Source of the DNA: Flavobacteriales bacterium UBA6770
GTDB lineage: Bacteria; Bacteroidota; Bacteroidia; Flavobacteriales_G; Salibacteraceae
Direction of reading: 5' to 3'
DNA: 64,000 nt
Assembly (NCBI GenBank): GCA_905181875.1
Contig: CAJIZH010000003.1
Location: forward strand, 496,001-560,000
The position numbers were made by a program, and so were the translations under genes. The notes beneath the pieces were generated by a model. That model had not been told where the DNA came from, made no database searches, and saw only the letters and a program-made list of their open reading frames with translations. This document shows, piece after piece, positions 43,665 to 52,900 of this stretch. How positions within the stretch are numbered: position 1 is the first letter of the stretch; every line of letters begins with the position of its first letter.

Positions 43665-46092
43665 ATGAGTCTACCGATTTCATTCCTTAAATACAACTTC
43701 TTTTTATTTCTGATTGGCTGCAGTGCAATGGGCTCAAGCTCAGGTTGCTTCTGTATTTGACATTAATAGACTAGACGCGGTAAAGGATGTTTTTTTTATC
43801 GATCATAAATTCGAACATTCTGCGGTCAGTAATAAATATGGTCAGGTAGATTTAAGCGTATTCAGTTCAGGAGACACACTTGTAATTCAGCATTCTTCTT
43901 ACGTGCAGCGAATTATAAGCTACGATGAAATATTAGCAACAAATAAAACCATTTACCTTACTGAAAGTGCGGTTGATCTAGGCGAGTTCATAGTTATGGC
44001 CAACAAACGGGTACAAGCTAAAAATGAAGTTCCAAATACTTTAATTTCCATTAAACCGTCTGAAATTCAATTCAACAACTCGCAAACTTCCGCTGATCTT
44101 TTAGGAGCGAGCGGTGAAGTATTTATACAAAAAAGTCAATTAGGAGGTGGAAGCCCAATGATTAGGGGTTTTTCAGCAAACCGAGTGCTTATAGTTGTTG
44201 ATGGTGTAAGAATGAATAATGCTATTTTTCGTTCAGGAAACCTCCAGAACGTTATTTCTATTGATCCGAATATGATTGAACTTACAGAGGTTATCATGGG
44301 TCCTGGCTCAGTTATGTATGGTTCCGATGCGCTTGGAGGTGTTATGAATTTTTACACCTTTCAACCAAAGCTCTCATTTAATAAAGATTCCATAGTATCA
44401 AATTCATCAGCAATGGTTCGTTTCGCAATGCCTAATTATGAGAACACAATCCACGCAAACACTAATCTTGGTGGAGAAAAATTAGCAGTTGTCTTCGGAA
44501 TTACAGCATCTCGTTTCGGAGACCTACATTCAGGTGATCTAAGAAAAAATGGTTACGAAGATTTTGGAGAACGAAAATGGCATCAAACTAAACTTAACAA
44601 TCAAGATACGTTCTTGAAAAATTCAGATAAAAATATTCAACGTCAATCGAGCTATAATCAACTAAACCTGACAGGTAAACTACGATATCAACCTAGCCAG
44701 AACATAAATTTAACTTACACCGTTCAATATGCCAATACCTCAAATGTTCCCCGCTATGATAGACTAACAGAGGAAATAGCAAGTGAACCCAGATATGCTG
44801 AATGGTATTATGGTCCTCAATTATGGTTTAACACTAACCTGTCGGCCAACTTCGAAATTAAGAATGATGCGTGGGACAGAGTTCGAACTGTAATAGGCTA
44901 TCAAAAATTCAGAGAATCTAGGAACGATAGAAAGTATAAATCCAACAGTTTAAGGTCACGTTCTGAAGAAGTTGATGCTTTTAGTTTAAACTTCGACTTC
45001 GACAAAAAAATAAATAAAAAGCACTCCTTATTCTATGGGCTTGAAGGAGTTTATAATGACATATCCTCCACAGGAAAAATAACAGATATCTCAAACAATA
45101 CAGAGACACCTACCTCCACACGCTATCCTGATGGAGGTAGTTATTGGTTAAATGCTGCCGCTTACCTTACTTGGGACTGGATTCTATCTAAAAAAGTAAA
45201 GTTAAGCTCAGGAATACGTTACACCTATATAGAAATGGAATCTAAATTCGAGGATACGACATTCTATAAATTTCCATTTGATAATATCCGACTATCAACA
45301 TCTGCATTGAACGGCAGTTTTATTGGATTAACTTATAATCCAAACAAAATATGGCAAGGAAAAGTAAATACTTCAAGTGGTTTCAGGGCTCCAAATATTG
45401 ATGATTTAGCTAAGGTATTTGATAGTGAACCTGGTAGTGTTGTCGTCCCAAATAAGGATTTAAAGCCAGAATTCACCTACGACATAGATCTAAGTATTGC
45501 AAGAAAAATAAAAGATCAAGGAAAGATTGAAGTCGTCGGTTTTTACACCTATTTAGTAAATGCTATGGTAAGACGAGATGCAACCTTTAACGGGAAAGAC
45601 TCAATTATATATGATGGGATTTTAAGCAAAGTACAATCAATTACTAACGCTGGTTCGGCGCATATTTATGGTGTAACGGTAAACTTAGCAGCTAACATTT
45701 CCAAACGCTTAGGGATTACTCAAACATTTACTATTATGGATGGGGAGGAAATAGAGACGAAAAATCCGCTGCGTCATGTACCTCCCGCTTTTGGAAAAAC
45801 GGGACTACGATATCGATATAAGAAAGTAAATGCCGAACTCTTTAGCCTTTATAATACTTGGAGACATAAAGACGATTTAGCGCCAGAAGAATTAGCAAAA
45901 TCAAATATTTATACATCTAACGGCACCCCTGCGTGGGCAACATTAAATTTAAGAACCTCTTATAAATTCAATCAATATATCAGTGCAAATTTCAGTGTAG
46001 AAAACATTCTAGATAAACATTATCGACCTTATTCAAGTGGAATTTCAGCACCAGGAAGAAATTTCATTTTCAGCCTAAGAGCAATGATTTAA
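43665..46092 (+). CDS. TonB-dependent receptor, heme/hemoglobin-receptor-like (frameshift in signal peptide)
   Basis: An outer-membrane receptor. The track ORF begins at a TTG inside the signal peptide. The ATG at 43665 gives MSLPISFLKYNFFLFL in another frame; dropping one base near 43711-43714 (CTGATTGG) joins it to LAAVQWAQAQVASV and makes a full signal peptide cut after AQA, for an 808-residue protein. The plug has QLGGGSPMIRGFSANRVLIVVDGVRMNN (first part near residue 150) and GPGSVMYGSDALGGVMNFYT. The barrel has SGFRAPNIDDLAKVF with the FRAP box of heme receptors such as HmuR, and ends in RNFIFSLRAMI. Heme as ligand is an inference. Confidence 0.8.
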
Positions 46093-46436
46093 AACATTTC
46101 TTAATCTATTAAAATTAAATGAATAAATTGATTTCTTAACTTCTAGCTGAGCTGTTACAAACATCAATACAGCTATACGAGCTGTTCTCAAACTAAAAAA
46201 ACAGAAGTTCTAAATGGTTTAACGAAATGTGTTTTCAGAACCTAAATGGTCGTGCTGAAGTTGAATCGATACTAATTATAATTCAGGAATTATGATAGAA
46301 ATTAGTTGTAGAAAAAATATTAAGACACCCCTTATGGATACTATTTCTAAAGCGGAATCGCTTCTTCAACATATATTTCAGACTAGAGACAACCTCACCA
46401 TCTAAACCCAAACGTAAATTAGATTGTATAATCAGT
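46093..46436. other. 344-base gap without a supported gene
   Basis: AT-rich DNA between the TonB receptor and bcp. It holds GAGCTGTT twice, 30 bases apart (46149-46156 and 46179-46186), with ACAGCT between them (46169-46174). It also holds a second imperfect pair: CAGAA plus CTAAATGGT at 46203-46218 and 46236-46250. A 37-codon frame (46292-46405) has no recognisable features. No tRNA-like fold or clear terminator was found. Confidence 0.45.
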
Positions 46437-46892
46437 ATGATAAAAAAAGGAGATGTATTTCCAGACTTTGAACTACTCAACGAAAACGGAGAATTAACTA
46501 GATTAGGACAATTATTAGAAAATGGTCCTGCTGTCTTGTTCTTTTATCCAAAAGACAATACAAGCGGATGTACCAAAGAAGCTTGCGAGTTCAGAGACTC
46601 TTATGCTCAATTTAATCAGTTAAACGCGAAGGTTGTTGGAATAAGTAGCGACAGTCAAAAGTCTCATAAAAACTTTAAAGATCGCCATCAATTAAACTTT
46701 CCGCTTCTTACAGATAAAAACGGAAAACTCAGAAAAAAAGCTGGAATTCAAGCCTCATTCTTTGGGCTAATTCCTGGTAGAGTCACTTTTATCGTTGGTA
46801 AAAATGGAATAATTGAGGACATAACTAATAGTCAATTAGAAGTCGCTACTCATATTAAAAATGCCCTTAAAACCTTGAAAAGAATTACTTAG
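46437..46892 (+). CDS. bcp: Thioredoxin-dependent thiol peroxidase (Bcp/PrxQ)
   Basis: A 151-residue peroxiredoxin that reduces peroxides. The peroxidatic Cys is in YPKDNTSGCTKEACEFRD (about residue 45) and the resolving Cys five places on, the Bcp/PrxQ pattern. GDVFPDFELLNENGE starts the thioredoxin-like fold, and the RVTFIVGKNGIIEDI strand is near the end. Full length. Its stop overlaps the stop of nadE by four bases. Confidence 0.92.
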   Translation: MIKKGDVFPDFELLNENGELTRLGQLLENGPAVLFFYPKDNTSGCTKEACEFRDSYAQFNQLNAKVVGISSDSQKSHKNFKDRHQLNFPLLTDKNGKLRKKAGIQASFFGLIPGRVTFIVGKNGIIEDITNSQLEVATHIKNALKTLKRIT

Positions 46893-47677
46893 CGCAAATA
46901 AGCCTCTGGAATTTCACAAACTGGAATGGGATTCATTTTATGTTGATTAATTGAATTTAATCGATTGTAAATTTCACGCACTTCGAGTTGTCTTGACGTG
47001 ATGTGCTCTTGATTTTCATCTAGATGCTCACTCATTGCCCATTCAAGCTCTGCATAGGTTGCCCCTAACTGATCTTCGTCGGTTCTATCATCTCCCCATA
47101 AGCCATCAGTTGGTGGAGCTGATAAAATATCTTCTCCTATATCAATATACCTAGCCAACTCGAAAACCTCACTCTTAACCAATCCCGCTATTGGACTTAA
47201 GTCTACACCACCATCACCATATTTGGTAAAAAAGCCTACTCCAAAATCTTCCACCTTATTACCGGTGCCTAAAACCAACTTACCTTCAATACCAGCAAAA
47301 TAATATAGAGTAGTCATTCGAAGTCGAGCTCGAGAGTTCGCTAAACTTAAATCTCTTTGTTCACTTCTTTCAATGTTAGGGATTGTATCTAAAAAGCTAT
47401 CATACATTGCACTTAAGTCAACCTCTAAAGAACTAACATTAGAAAACCTATCCTTCAAAGATTTTAAGTGATTATTGGCCCGCTTTAACTGTATTGGGTT
47501 TTGGTGAATTGGCATTGACAGACAGAGCACCTCTGCACCTGTTTGCGCTGCTAAAGTACTAGTCAGAGCAGAGTCAATTCCTCCCGATATTCCAATGACA
47601 AAACCGTTAGTTTTTGCATTTAAATTATAGGTTTTTAACCAATTTACAATGTGATTGCTCGTATTCTTTAACTCCAT
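46889..47677 (-). CDS. nadE: NH3-dependent NAD+ synthetase
   Basis: Makes NAD from deamido-NAD with ATP and ammonia. The 262-residue protein has the PP-loop GISGGIDSALTSTLA near residue 29, RARLRMTTLYYFAG near 115, GTGNKVEDFGVGFFTKYGDGGVDLSPI near 136 and PTDGLWGDDRTDEDQLG near 190. There is no glutaminase domain, so free ammonia or another source is used. In Flavobacteria nadE often neighbours gldB-gldC, as here, although the strand differs. Confidence 0.95.
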   Translation of the reverse strand: MELKNTSNHIVNWLKTYNLNAKTNGFVIGISGGIDSALTSTLAAQTGAEVLCLSMPIHQNPIQLKRANNHLKSLKDRFSNVSSLEVDLSAMYDSFLDTIPNIERSEQRDLSLANSRARLRMTTLYYFAGIEGKLVLGTGNKVEDFGVGFFTKYGDGGVDLSPIAGLVKSEVFELARYIDIGEDILSAPPTDGLWGDDRTDEDQLGATYAELEWAMSEHLDENQEHITSRQLEVREIYNRLNSINQHKMNPIPVCEIPEAYLR

Positions 47678-47692
47678 TTAATAGTCGTTTAC

Positions 47693-48478
47693 TTAAAAAT
47701 AGACGCCCAAATGTATAACGATAGAACGAGGTAATGCCATATATCCTTCACCTGTTTTATCTAGAACCGCATTCGTTTGTGGCAAGTCTGTTTTCCCATT
47801 AGAATTCACTGCATAAGATTCACCCTTTAGTATATTTGTTAATCCATTTTCAAAAGTACAGCCAAGCACAAAAAATGTTTCTCCTGTTATTTTTCGTTCC
47901 CACTCCCCTCCTATTTTCAAACTTAGTTTAGCACCTTGAGAAAGCGCTTTTACATCATTGATCTTTGTCTCAATACTTTTTACTGATCCAGCTTCCGACC
48001 AAGATTCAGTCTTATTCTGGCTAGAATTGATTCTAAAACCAGTTCCAAATCCAAACCAACCCGCAATATGAGAATAACCTATTTCATCACTCCGCATTTT
48101 AACTCCGAGTGGTATTTCAAGGTAACTGAGCCCCAAATCATTTTCAACCGAACTTGCAGTTAAAGTCGAGGCTGTATTCAAAATAGCACTTGCATAGTTT
48201 AGATTGTAATTATAGCTCTGAATCATTATTCCAGAACTAATATAATAGTTATCGTTTCCTTCCAACTTAAAGTCAGCATATAATCCGTAATTGAATGATA
48301 CAGTAGTTTTATCACTTTCTAAACCTTCCGTTTTTATTTTTAGCCAATTGATAGATGGTCCTGCTGCTAGACCAAATTTAAACTTACGATCTTGAGCATA
48401 AATAGACGTTGTGAATACTAAATTCACAATCGTAATTCCAACTGAAAGAATGACAACCTTGAGAAACGAATTATTCAT
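47693..48478 (-). CDS. Outer-membrane beta-barrel protein (PorT-like family)
   Basis: A 261-residue exported protein: signal peptide about 1-29 (ending SIYAQ), then FKFGLAAGPSINWLKIKTEG, the usual first strand of Bacteroidota small barrels, about eight amphipathic strands, and the end PRSIVIHLGVYF with the terminal aromatic of outer-membrane proteins. Possibly PF13568-like. Function unknown. It ends 15 bases before the nadE start and may share its transcript; it diverges from gldB. Confidence 0.72.
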   Translation of the reverse strand: MNNSFLKVVILSVGITIVNLVFTTSIYAQDRKFKFGLAAGPSINWLKIKTEGLESDKTTVSFNYGLYADFKLEGNDNYYISSGIMIQSYNYNLNYASAILNTASTLTASSVENDLGLSYLEIPLGVKMRSDEIGYSHIAGWFGFGTGFRINSSQNKTESWSEAGSVKSIETKINDVKALSQGAKLSLKIGGEWERKITGETFFVLGCTFENGLTNILKGESYAVNSNGKTDLPQTNAVLDKTGEGYMALPRSIVIHLGVYF

Positions 48479-48488
48479 GATGCTTGGC

Positions 48489-48496
48489 TACTTTTG
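48489..48496 (+). promoter_or_regulatory. Candidate -7 box for gldB-gldC
   Basis: TActTTTG is an exact TAnnTTTG match 32 bases before the chosen ATG at 48528, in the divergent gap with the barrel gene. The -33 element is poor (nearest TTG is 26 bases away). Confidence 0.36.
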
Positions 48497-48527
48497 CACA
48501 ACTTATAAATGCAATTATAGATATTCA

Positions 48528-49544
48528 ATGCCTCCTGTTTCTCAACAAATTTTTAAACTTTTCCTGAGTACACTCTTAATAACGTCTTGCGTTGATAAAA
48601 AAAGAGAAGTTGATATTTCTGGAATAAATCTAGAATTGAAAATATCAAGGTTAGATCTGGAACTCTTCGCTAATGATGAATCGATGCAAACCAAAATCCC
48701 CAAATTGTCCAAACAATATGGCGAATTTTTTGCTCGGTATACTGAAGATATGTTGAATCTCGGTGCTGTTGGTGACCCAGCCTTAGCAGGCGCTTACAAA
48801 CAATTTGTATACGATGCGGATATTAGCAAAGTAGCAAAAAATGTTTCTAACCAGTATAAGGATTTTTCAATTGAATCACTTTCATTGACCAATGCTTTTA
48901 AACGTTACAAAGTCTTGTTTCCAAATAGAATTGTTCCGGAAATTGTAACTATAATTTCAGGATTCACTTACAAAATTGCAGCTACTGAAAAAACACTTGG
49001 CATTGGACTGGATATGTACCTTGGTGAAAACTACTCATATTATAGCTCCGTGCAATTTCCTGCATATCGTAAAATGACAATGGAAAGAAAAAATATTGTT
49101 TCCGATGCACTCACAGGGTGGATAACTACCGAGTTTTTAAAGCCCGATAGCTCAAATGCCATGATTGATGAAATAATCTATGAAGGGAAAATTCTCTATC
49201 TGTTAGATCAGATGCTTCCACTTGTAAATGATGAAATAAAAATTGGCTATTCTATTCAACAATTAAAGTGGTGCACAGATAATGAAATGGCGATGTGGGG
49301 CCATTTTGTAAATGAAAAGTTACTTTTCAGTCAAATAAAGGGTGATTATTTTAAATATGTAAACGATGGGCCATTTACACCTGGGTTTGACCGTGCCTCA
49401 CCTTCAAGAACAGGAAACTGGTTAGGTTGGCAAATCGTTAGGAGATATATGGAGAACAATCCAACTATTTCAGCAACTGAATTAATGAATAACAGAGATG
49501 CTCAAGGAATTTTAAATACATCAAACTACAAACCCAAAAAGTAA
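48528..49544 (+). CDS. gldB: Gliding motility lipoprotein GldB
   Basis: About 338 residues from the ATG at 48528; the track's start (48411) lies inside the divergent gene and would hide the signal MPPVSQQIFKLFLSTLLITSCVDKK (lipobox Cys near residue 21). The mature protein (LELKISRLDLELFANDES, LGIGLDMYLGENYSYYSSVQFPAYR, PSRTGNWLGWQIVRRYM) matches GldB, needed for gliding in Flavobacterium and also found in non-gliding relatives; its exact role is unknown. It overlaps gldC by one base. Confidence 0.88.
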   Translation: MPPVSQQIFKLFLSTLLITSCVDKKREVDISGINLELKISRLDLELFANDESMQTKIPKLSKQYGEFFARYTEDMLNLGAVGDPALAGAYKQFVYDADISKVAKNVSNQYKDFSIESLSLTNAFKRYKVLFPNRIVPEIVTIISGFTYKIAATEKTLGIGLDMYLGENYSYYSSVQFPAYRKMTMERKNIVSDALTGWITTEFLKPDSSNAMIDEIIYEGKILYLLDQMLPLVNDEIKIGYSIQQLKWCTDNEMAMWGHFVNEKLLFSQIKGDYFKYVNDGPFTPGFDRASPSRTGNWLGWQIVRRYMENNPTISATELMNNRDAQGILNTSNYKPKK

Positions 49545-49876
49545 TGGCAAAAAAATCTCAAATTGTTATAGACGTCGAATTAGATGAAAACAATGTTCCT
49601 GAAAAAATGGCTTGGAAATCAAGCGAGAACGCTGAATCTGGAGTTTGTGATGCAGCCTTTCTATCCATTTGGGATAGCAAACAAAAAAATACCTTGAAGA
49701 TCGACCTTTGGACGAAGGACATGACAACTGATGATATGAAAATATTATATCATCAAACATTCCTAACTATGAGTGACGGATTGGAACGCAGCACTGGAGA
49801 AGGTAAAATGGCGCATCAACTCCGAGAATTTGCCAGATATTTTGGAGAAGAAATGGGGATTATTGAAAGGTCTTAA
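49544..49876 (+). CDS. gldC: Gliding motility protein GldC
   Basis: A 110-residue small protein with no signal peptide: SQIVIDVELDENNVPEKMAW, WDSKQKNTLKIDLWTKDM and YFGEEMGIIERS fit GldC, which accompanies GldB in Flavobacteriia. Its start overlaps the gldB stop, so translation may be coupled. Its TAA overlaps the stop of the convergent engB gene. Role unclear; loss weakens but does not abolish gliding in the model organism, as I recall. Confidence 0.9.
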   Translation: MAKKSQIVIDVELDENNVPEKMAWKSSENAESGVCDAAFLSIWDSKQKNTLKIDLWTKDMTTDDMKILYHQTFLTMSDGLERSTGEGKMAHQLREFARYFGEEMGIIERS

Positions 49877-50487
49877 AGCGACATATTTACTCTATTGATA
49901 TACTCCAAAAGGTCATCTTTACCCTCACCTTCGGTTGCCGAAGTATAAAAAATAACTGGAAGTTCATCCCAGTCTTCTTGAAGACGTTTACGGTAATTTT
50001 CAATATTGGTTTTCAGCTTCTGGGTCTTATTTTTATCAATCTTAGTAAATACAATACTAAAGGGAAGCCCTTTTTCTCCTAACCATTGAATAAATTCCAA
50101 ATCGATTTTTTGAGGTTCGAGCCTTGAATCAACTAAAACAAAAACATTCGTTAACTGCTCTCTTTTCAGCAAATATTCTTCTATAAAACCAGCCCATTTA
50201 ACACGTTTCTTTTTAGAAACTACTGCATATCCATATCCTGGTAAATCTACTAGGTGCCACATTTTTTCGACATCAGTTTCACTGACAACTTCAAAATGAT
50301 TTATTAGCTGAGTTTTTCCTGGCTTAGAACTCACCTTAGCAAGGTTTTTATGATTAGCTAAACAGTTGATCAGTGAAGACTTACCCACATTGGACCTTCC
50401 TATAAAAGCATACTCTGGCAGATTTCCACTAGGACATTGAGAAACTTTCTCACTACTTTTTAAAAAGGTGAACGACTTTAACTTCAT
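49873..50487 (-). CDS. engB: Ribosome-biogenesis GTPase EngB (YihA/YsxC)
   Basis: A 204-residue GTPase needed for large-subunit assembly. G1 GRSNVGKSSLINCL near residue 30, the G2 region GKTQLINHF near 58, G3 VDLPGYGYAVVSKKK near 79, G4 TKIDKNKTQ near 146 and G5 TSATEGEGKD near 181 are all present. Full length. It shares a minus-strand unit with the hydrolase gene upstream (14-base gap). Confidence 0.94.
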   Translation of the reverse strand: MKLKSFTFLKSSEKVSQCPSGNLPEYAFIGRSNVGKSSLINCLANHKNLAKVSSKPGKTQLINHFEVVSETDVEKMWHLVDLPGYGYAVVSKKKRVKWAGFIEEYLLKREQLTNVFVLVDSRLEPQKIDLEFIQWLGEKGLPFSIVFTKIDKNKTQKLKTNIENYRKRLQEDWDELPVIFYTSATEGEGKDDLLEYINRVNMSL

Positions 50488-50501
50488 GAAAACTTAGTTT
50501 T

Positions 50502-51266
50502 TTATTTGTAAAGCGAATCTAAAAACTCACCTAAAACTCTATTGAATTCACTAGGTTGCTCCATCATAGCAGCGTGACCACATTTATCAATCCAATGCAA
50601 CTGTGATTGAGGCAATAATAAATTGAATTCGTTAGCTACCTCTGGAGGTGTAATTGTATCATTTCTACCCCATATTAAACAAGATGGAATAGTCATGAAC
50701 TCTAACTCTTTCGCCATATTATGTCGAATTGCAGATTTAGCAAGAGCGATAATTCTCAATGCACGAGCTTTATCATTTACCACCTCATAACACTCATCTA
50801 CCAGCTCCTTAGTTGCAACTGTTGGATCGTAAAAAGTATACTCTACTTTTTGTTTTATAAATTCATAATTCTCTCTTTTCGGGAAAGTGCCTCCAAACGA
50901 ATTCTCATATAAACCCGAAGATCCAGTAAGTATTATAGACCCAACTCCATCTAAATGTTGCGAGGTATAAACCAAAGCAACATGGCCACCTAAAGAATTC
51001 CCTAAAAGGTTCACCTTATCATACCCTTTATGTTCAACAAAATCTCGAAGAAACTTTGCCAAGTTCTTCACATTAGTATTGATTACAGGTAATGTATATA
51101 AAGGCAAAATTGGAATAACAACTTTATAGCCTTTACTAGCGAAGTAAGGTACAACTTCAACAAAATTACTTAGAGCTCCAAATAATCCGTGGAGAATAAG
51201 AATTACCGGTCCTTCTCCTTCTTCGATATACTCAAACTGGCCATCTTTCTTAAGAGTGTCTTGCAT
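50502..51266 (-). CDS. Alpha/beta hydrolase
   Basis: About 254 residues from the ATG at 51266 (MQDTLKKDGQFEYIEEGEGP); the track's ATG at 51305 adds 13 residues and cannot be excluded. It has ILILHGLFGALSNF (oxyanion region), LLGNSLGGHVALVY (nucleophile Ser in GNSLGG) and WIDKCGHAAMMEQP (catalytic His). Substrate unknown. The hydrolase-engB-gldC-gldB neighbourhood recurs in Bacteroidota as I recall. Confidence 0.82.
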   Translation of the reverse strand: MQDTLKKDGQFEYIEEGEGPVILILHGLFGALSNFVEVVPYFASKGYKVVIPILPLYTLPVINTNVKNLAKFLRDFVEHKGYDKVNLLGNSLGGHVALVYTSQHLDGVGSIILTGSSGLYENSFGGTFPKRENYEFIKQKVEYTFYDPTVATKELVDECYEVVNDKARALRIIALAKSAIRHNMAKELEFMTIPSCLIWGRNDTITPPEVANEFNLLLPQSQLHWIDKCGHAAMMEQPSEFNRVLGEFLDSLYK

Positions 51267-51460
51267 AGGTTCTTTTAAACTTCGTGTTATATCAAAACTA
51301 ATCATTTGGTCTTTACCCCGTAACTACCAAATACCATAAGAATACAGAAATATCAACACCTTAGATTAAAACGAACTCGAACGACCCCTAACTACCGATA
51401 AGTTTACAACTCACTACATATCAACACTTAATGACTTTTCGTTTTTAAAGTTTTCAACAA

Positions 51461-51500
51461 AGTGGTAAAAAATGGAGCTAAGTGGGAGGAAGTGGTAGAA
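51461..51500 (+). promoter_or_regulatory. Four 10-bp direct repeats upstream of mraZ: probable MraZ operator
   Basis: Four units in a row, exactly 10 bases apart: aGTGGtaaaa, aaTGGagcta, aGTGGgagga and aGTGGtagaa. The shared core is (A)(G)TGG followed by five or six variable bases. MraZ proteins of other bacteria bind short GTGG/TGGG direct repeats with one-turn spacing just upstream of their own gene, so this is the expected operator form. The last unit ends 40 bases before the mraZ ATG. The 235-base gap 51306-51540 holds no other feature that I can support. Confidence 0.75.
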
Positions 51501-51540
51501 TTCTTGTAATTTTACATTCAATTTCTCAGCGATAGTTTTG

Positions 51541-52008
51541 ATGATCAGTTTGTTAGGAGAGTACGATTGTAAAATGGATGCAAAGGGTCGCATAATGCTA
51601 CCTAATGGCCTAAAAAAACAGCTGGAAACTTTAGTCCATGAGGGGTTTGTAGTGAATAGAGATATTCATGAACCTTGCCTAGTTCTCTACCCGCATGCCG
51701 AATGGTCTAAAGTGGCGAAACAACTTTCTAAGCTGAATCGATTCATTAAAAAAAATGCACTCTTTATTAGAAAATTTAATAATGGAGCAACTCCAATAGC
51801 CTTAGACGGAACAGGCAGACTGCTCATCCCAAAAACATTATCAAAAACGGCATCACTTGAAAAAGAAATAAAAGTGATTGGTAACGGAGAGCGAATCGAA
51901 ATCTGGTCAACCAAAAATTACGAGCAAATGCTCGAAAGCGAAGAGTTTGATTTCTCTCAACTTGCAGAGGAAGTCATGGGTGATATAAGTCCTGAATCGG
52001 ATGACTAA
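51541..52008 (+). CDS. mraZ: Transcriptional regulator MraZ
   Basis: A 155-residue DNA-binding protein that represses its own dcw operon. Two AbrB-like halves are visible: GEYDCKMDAKGRIMLPNGLKKQL (first about residues 6-28) and IALDGTGRLLIPKTLSKTASL (about 84-104), each with the DxxGR signature. The ATG at 51541 is used; the track's TTG at 51538 just precedes it. It overlaps rsmH by 8 bases, and four operator-like repeats lie upstream. Confidence 0.94.
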   Translation: MISLLGEYDCKMDAKGRIMLPNGLKKQLETLVHEGFVVNRDIHEPCLVLYPHAEWSKVAKQLSKLNRFIKKNALFIRKFNNGATPIALDGTGRLLIPKTLSKTASLEKEIKVIGNGERIEIWSTKNYEQMLESEEFDFSQLAEEVMGDISPESDD

Positions 52009-52900
52009 ATACCACACTCCAGTATTATTTCAAGAAAGTATAGAGGGTCTATCTCTCCAAGAAAACGGGTGTTACGTCGATGTGACTTTTGGCGGAGGCG
52101 GTCATTCTCATGGCATTCTCAAAGCTGAAGAATCTGCTCGGTTAATTGCTTTTGACCAAGACCCAGATAGTCACGAAAATGAAATTGTCAGCGATCGTTT
52201 TACACTGGTTAAGCAAAATTTTCGTTACCTAAAAAACAACCTTAGAATGCTTGGAGCAAATCCAATTGATGGTTTACTTGCTGATCTTGGCGTTTCTTCT
52301 TATCAATTTGACATTCCAGACCGTGGCTTTAGCACACGATTTGATGGGCCACTAGATATGCGTATGAACCCTCAACAAACAGGTTCAGCTGCAGATATTC
52401 TAAATTCCAAAACGCAAGAAGAAATTACTACAATTTTTCGTCTTTATGGTGAAATCAATAACGCCTGGAAGCTAGCAGGAGCGATTGTTATGGAGCGTGA
52501 ATTAGTGAAATTCAAGACAACAGATCAGCTAAAAGCAATCGCCAAGCAATTTACCCCAGAGAAAAAGATAAACCAGTATCTAGCTCAAGTATTTCAAGCG
52601 TTAAGAATTGAGGTAAACAATGAATTAGAGGCTTTAAAAGAGCTCCTTATTCAATCTACTGATGTTTTAAAGCCCAATGGAAGATTAGTATTCATTTCAT
52701 ATCATTCGTTAGAAGATCGTTTAGTTAAGAACTTCTTCAGAACGGGAAACTTTGAAGGAACGCCAGAAAAAGATTTTTACGGAAATCTAATCCGACCTCT
52801 AGAGCCAGTAAATCGAAAAGTAATCACACCATCCGAAGAAGAATTAAAACAAAATACACGGTCTCGCAGTGCTAAACTTAGAATAGCTAAAAAACGATAA
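52001..52900 (+). CDS. rsmH: 16S rRNA (cytosine-1402-N4)-methyltransferase
   Basis: Methylates C1402 of 16S rRNA. The 299-residue protein has YVDVTFGGGGHSHGIL near residue 25 (SAM loop), LLADLGVSSYQFD near 92, RGFSTRFDGPLDMRMN near 108 and FISYHSLEDRLVKNFF near 229. Full length, overlapping mraZ by 8 bases and ftsL by 1. Confidence 0.95.
   Translation: MTKYHTPVLFQESIEGLSLQENGCYVDVTFGGGGHSHGILKAEESARLIAFDQDPDSHENEIVSDRFTLVKQNFRYLKNNLRMLGANPIDGLLADLGVSSYQFDIPDRGFSTRFDGPLDMRMNPQQTGSAADILNSKTQEEITTIFRLYGEINNAWKLAGAIVMERELVKFKTTDQLKAIAKQFTPEKKINQYLAQVFQALRIEVNNELEALKELLIQSTDVLKPNGRLVFISYHSLEDRLVKNFFRTGNFEGTPEKDFYGNLIRPLEPVNRKVITPSEEELKQNTRSRSAKLRIAKKR

Noticed and set aside
46292-46405. 37-codon plus-strand ORF before bcp
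   Set aside because: Too short, no motif, no upstream -7 box at a suitable distance; expected by chance in AT-rich DNA.
46283-46480. 65-residue minus-strand ORF over the start of bcp
   Set aside because: No family features, overlaps the bcp coding start, and has no export or structural pattern.
51461-51500. Short CRISPR-like direct repeats
   Set aside because: Units are only 10 bases and contiguous with no spacers, and their place upstream of mraZ fits an operator.
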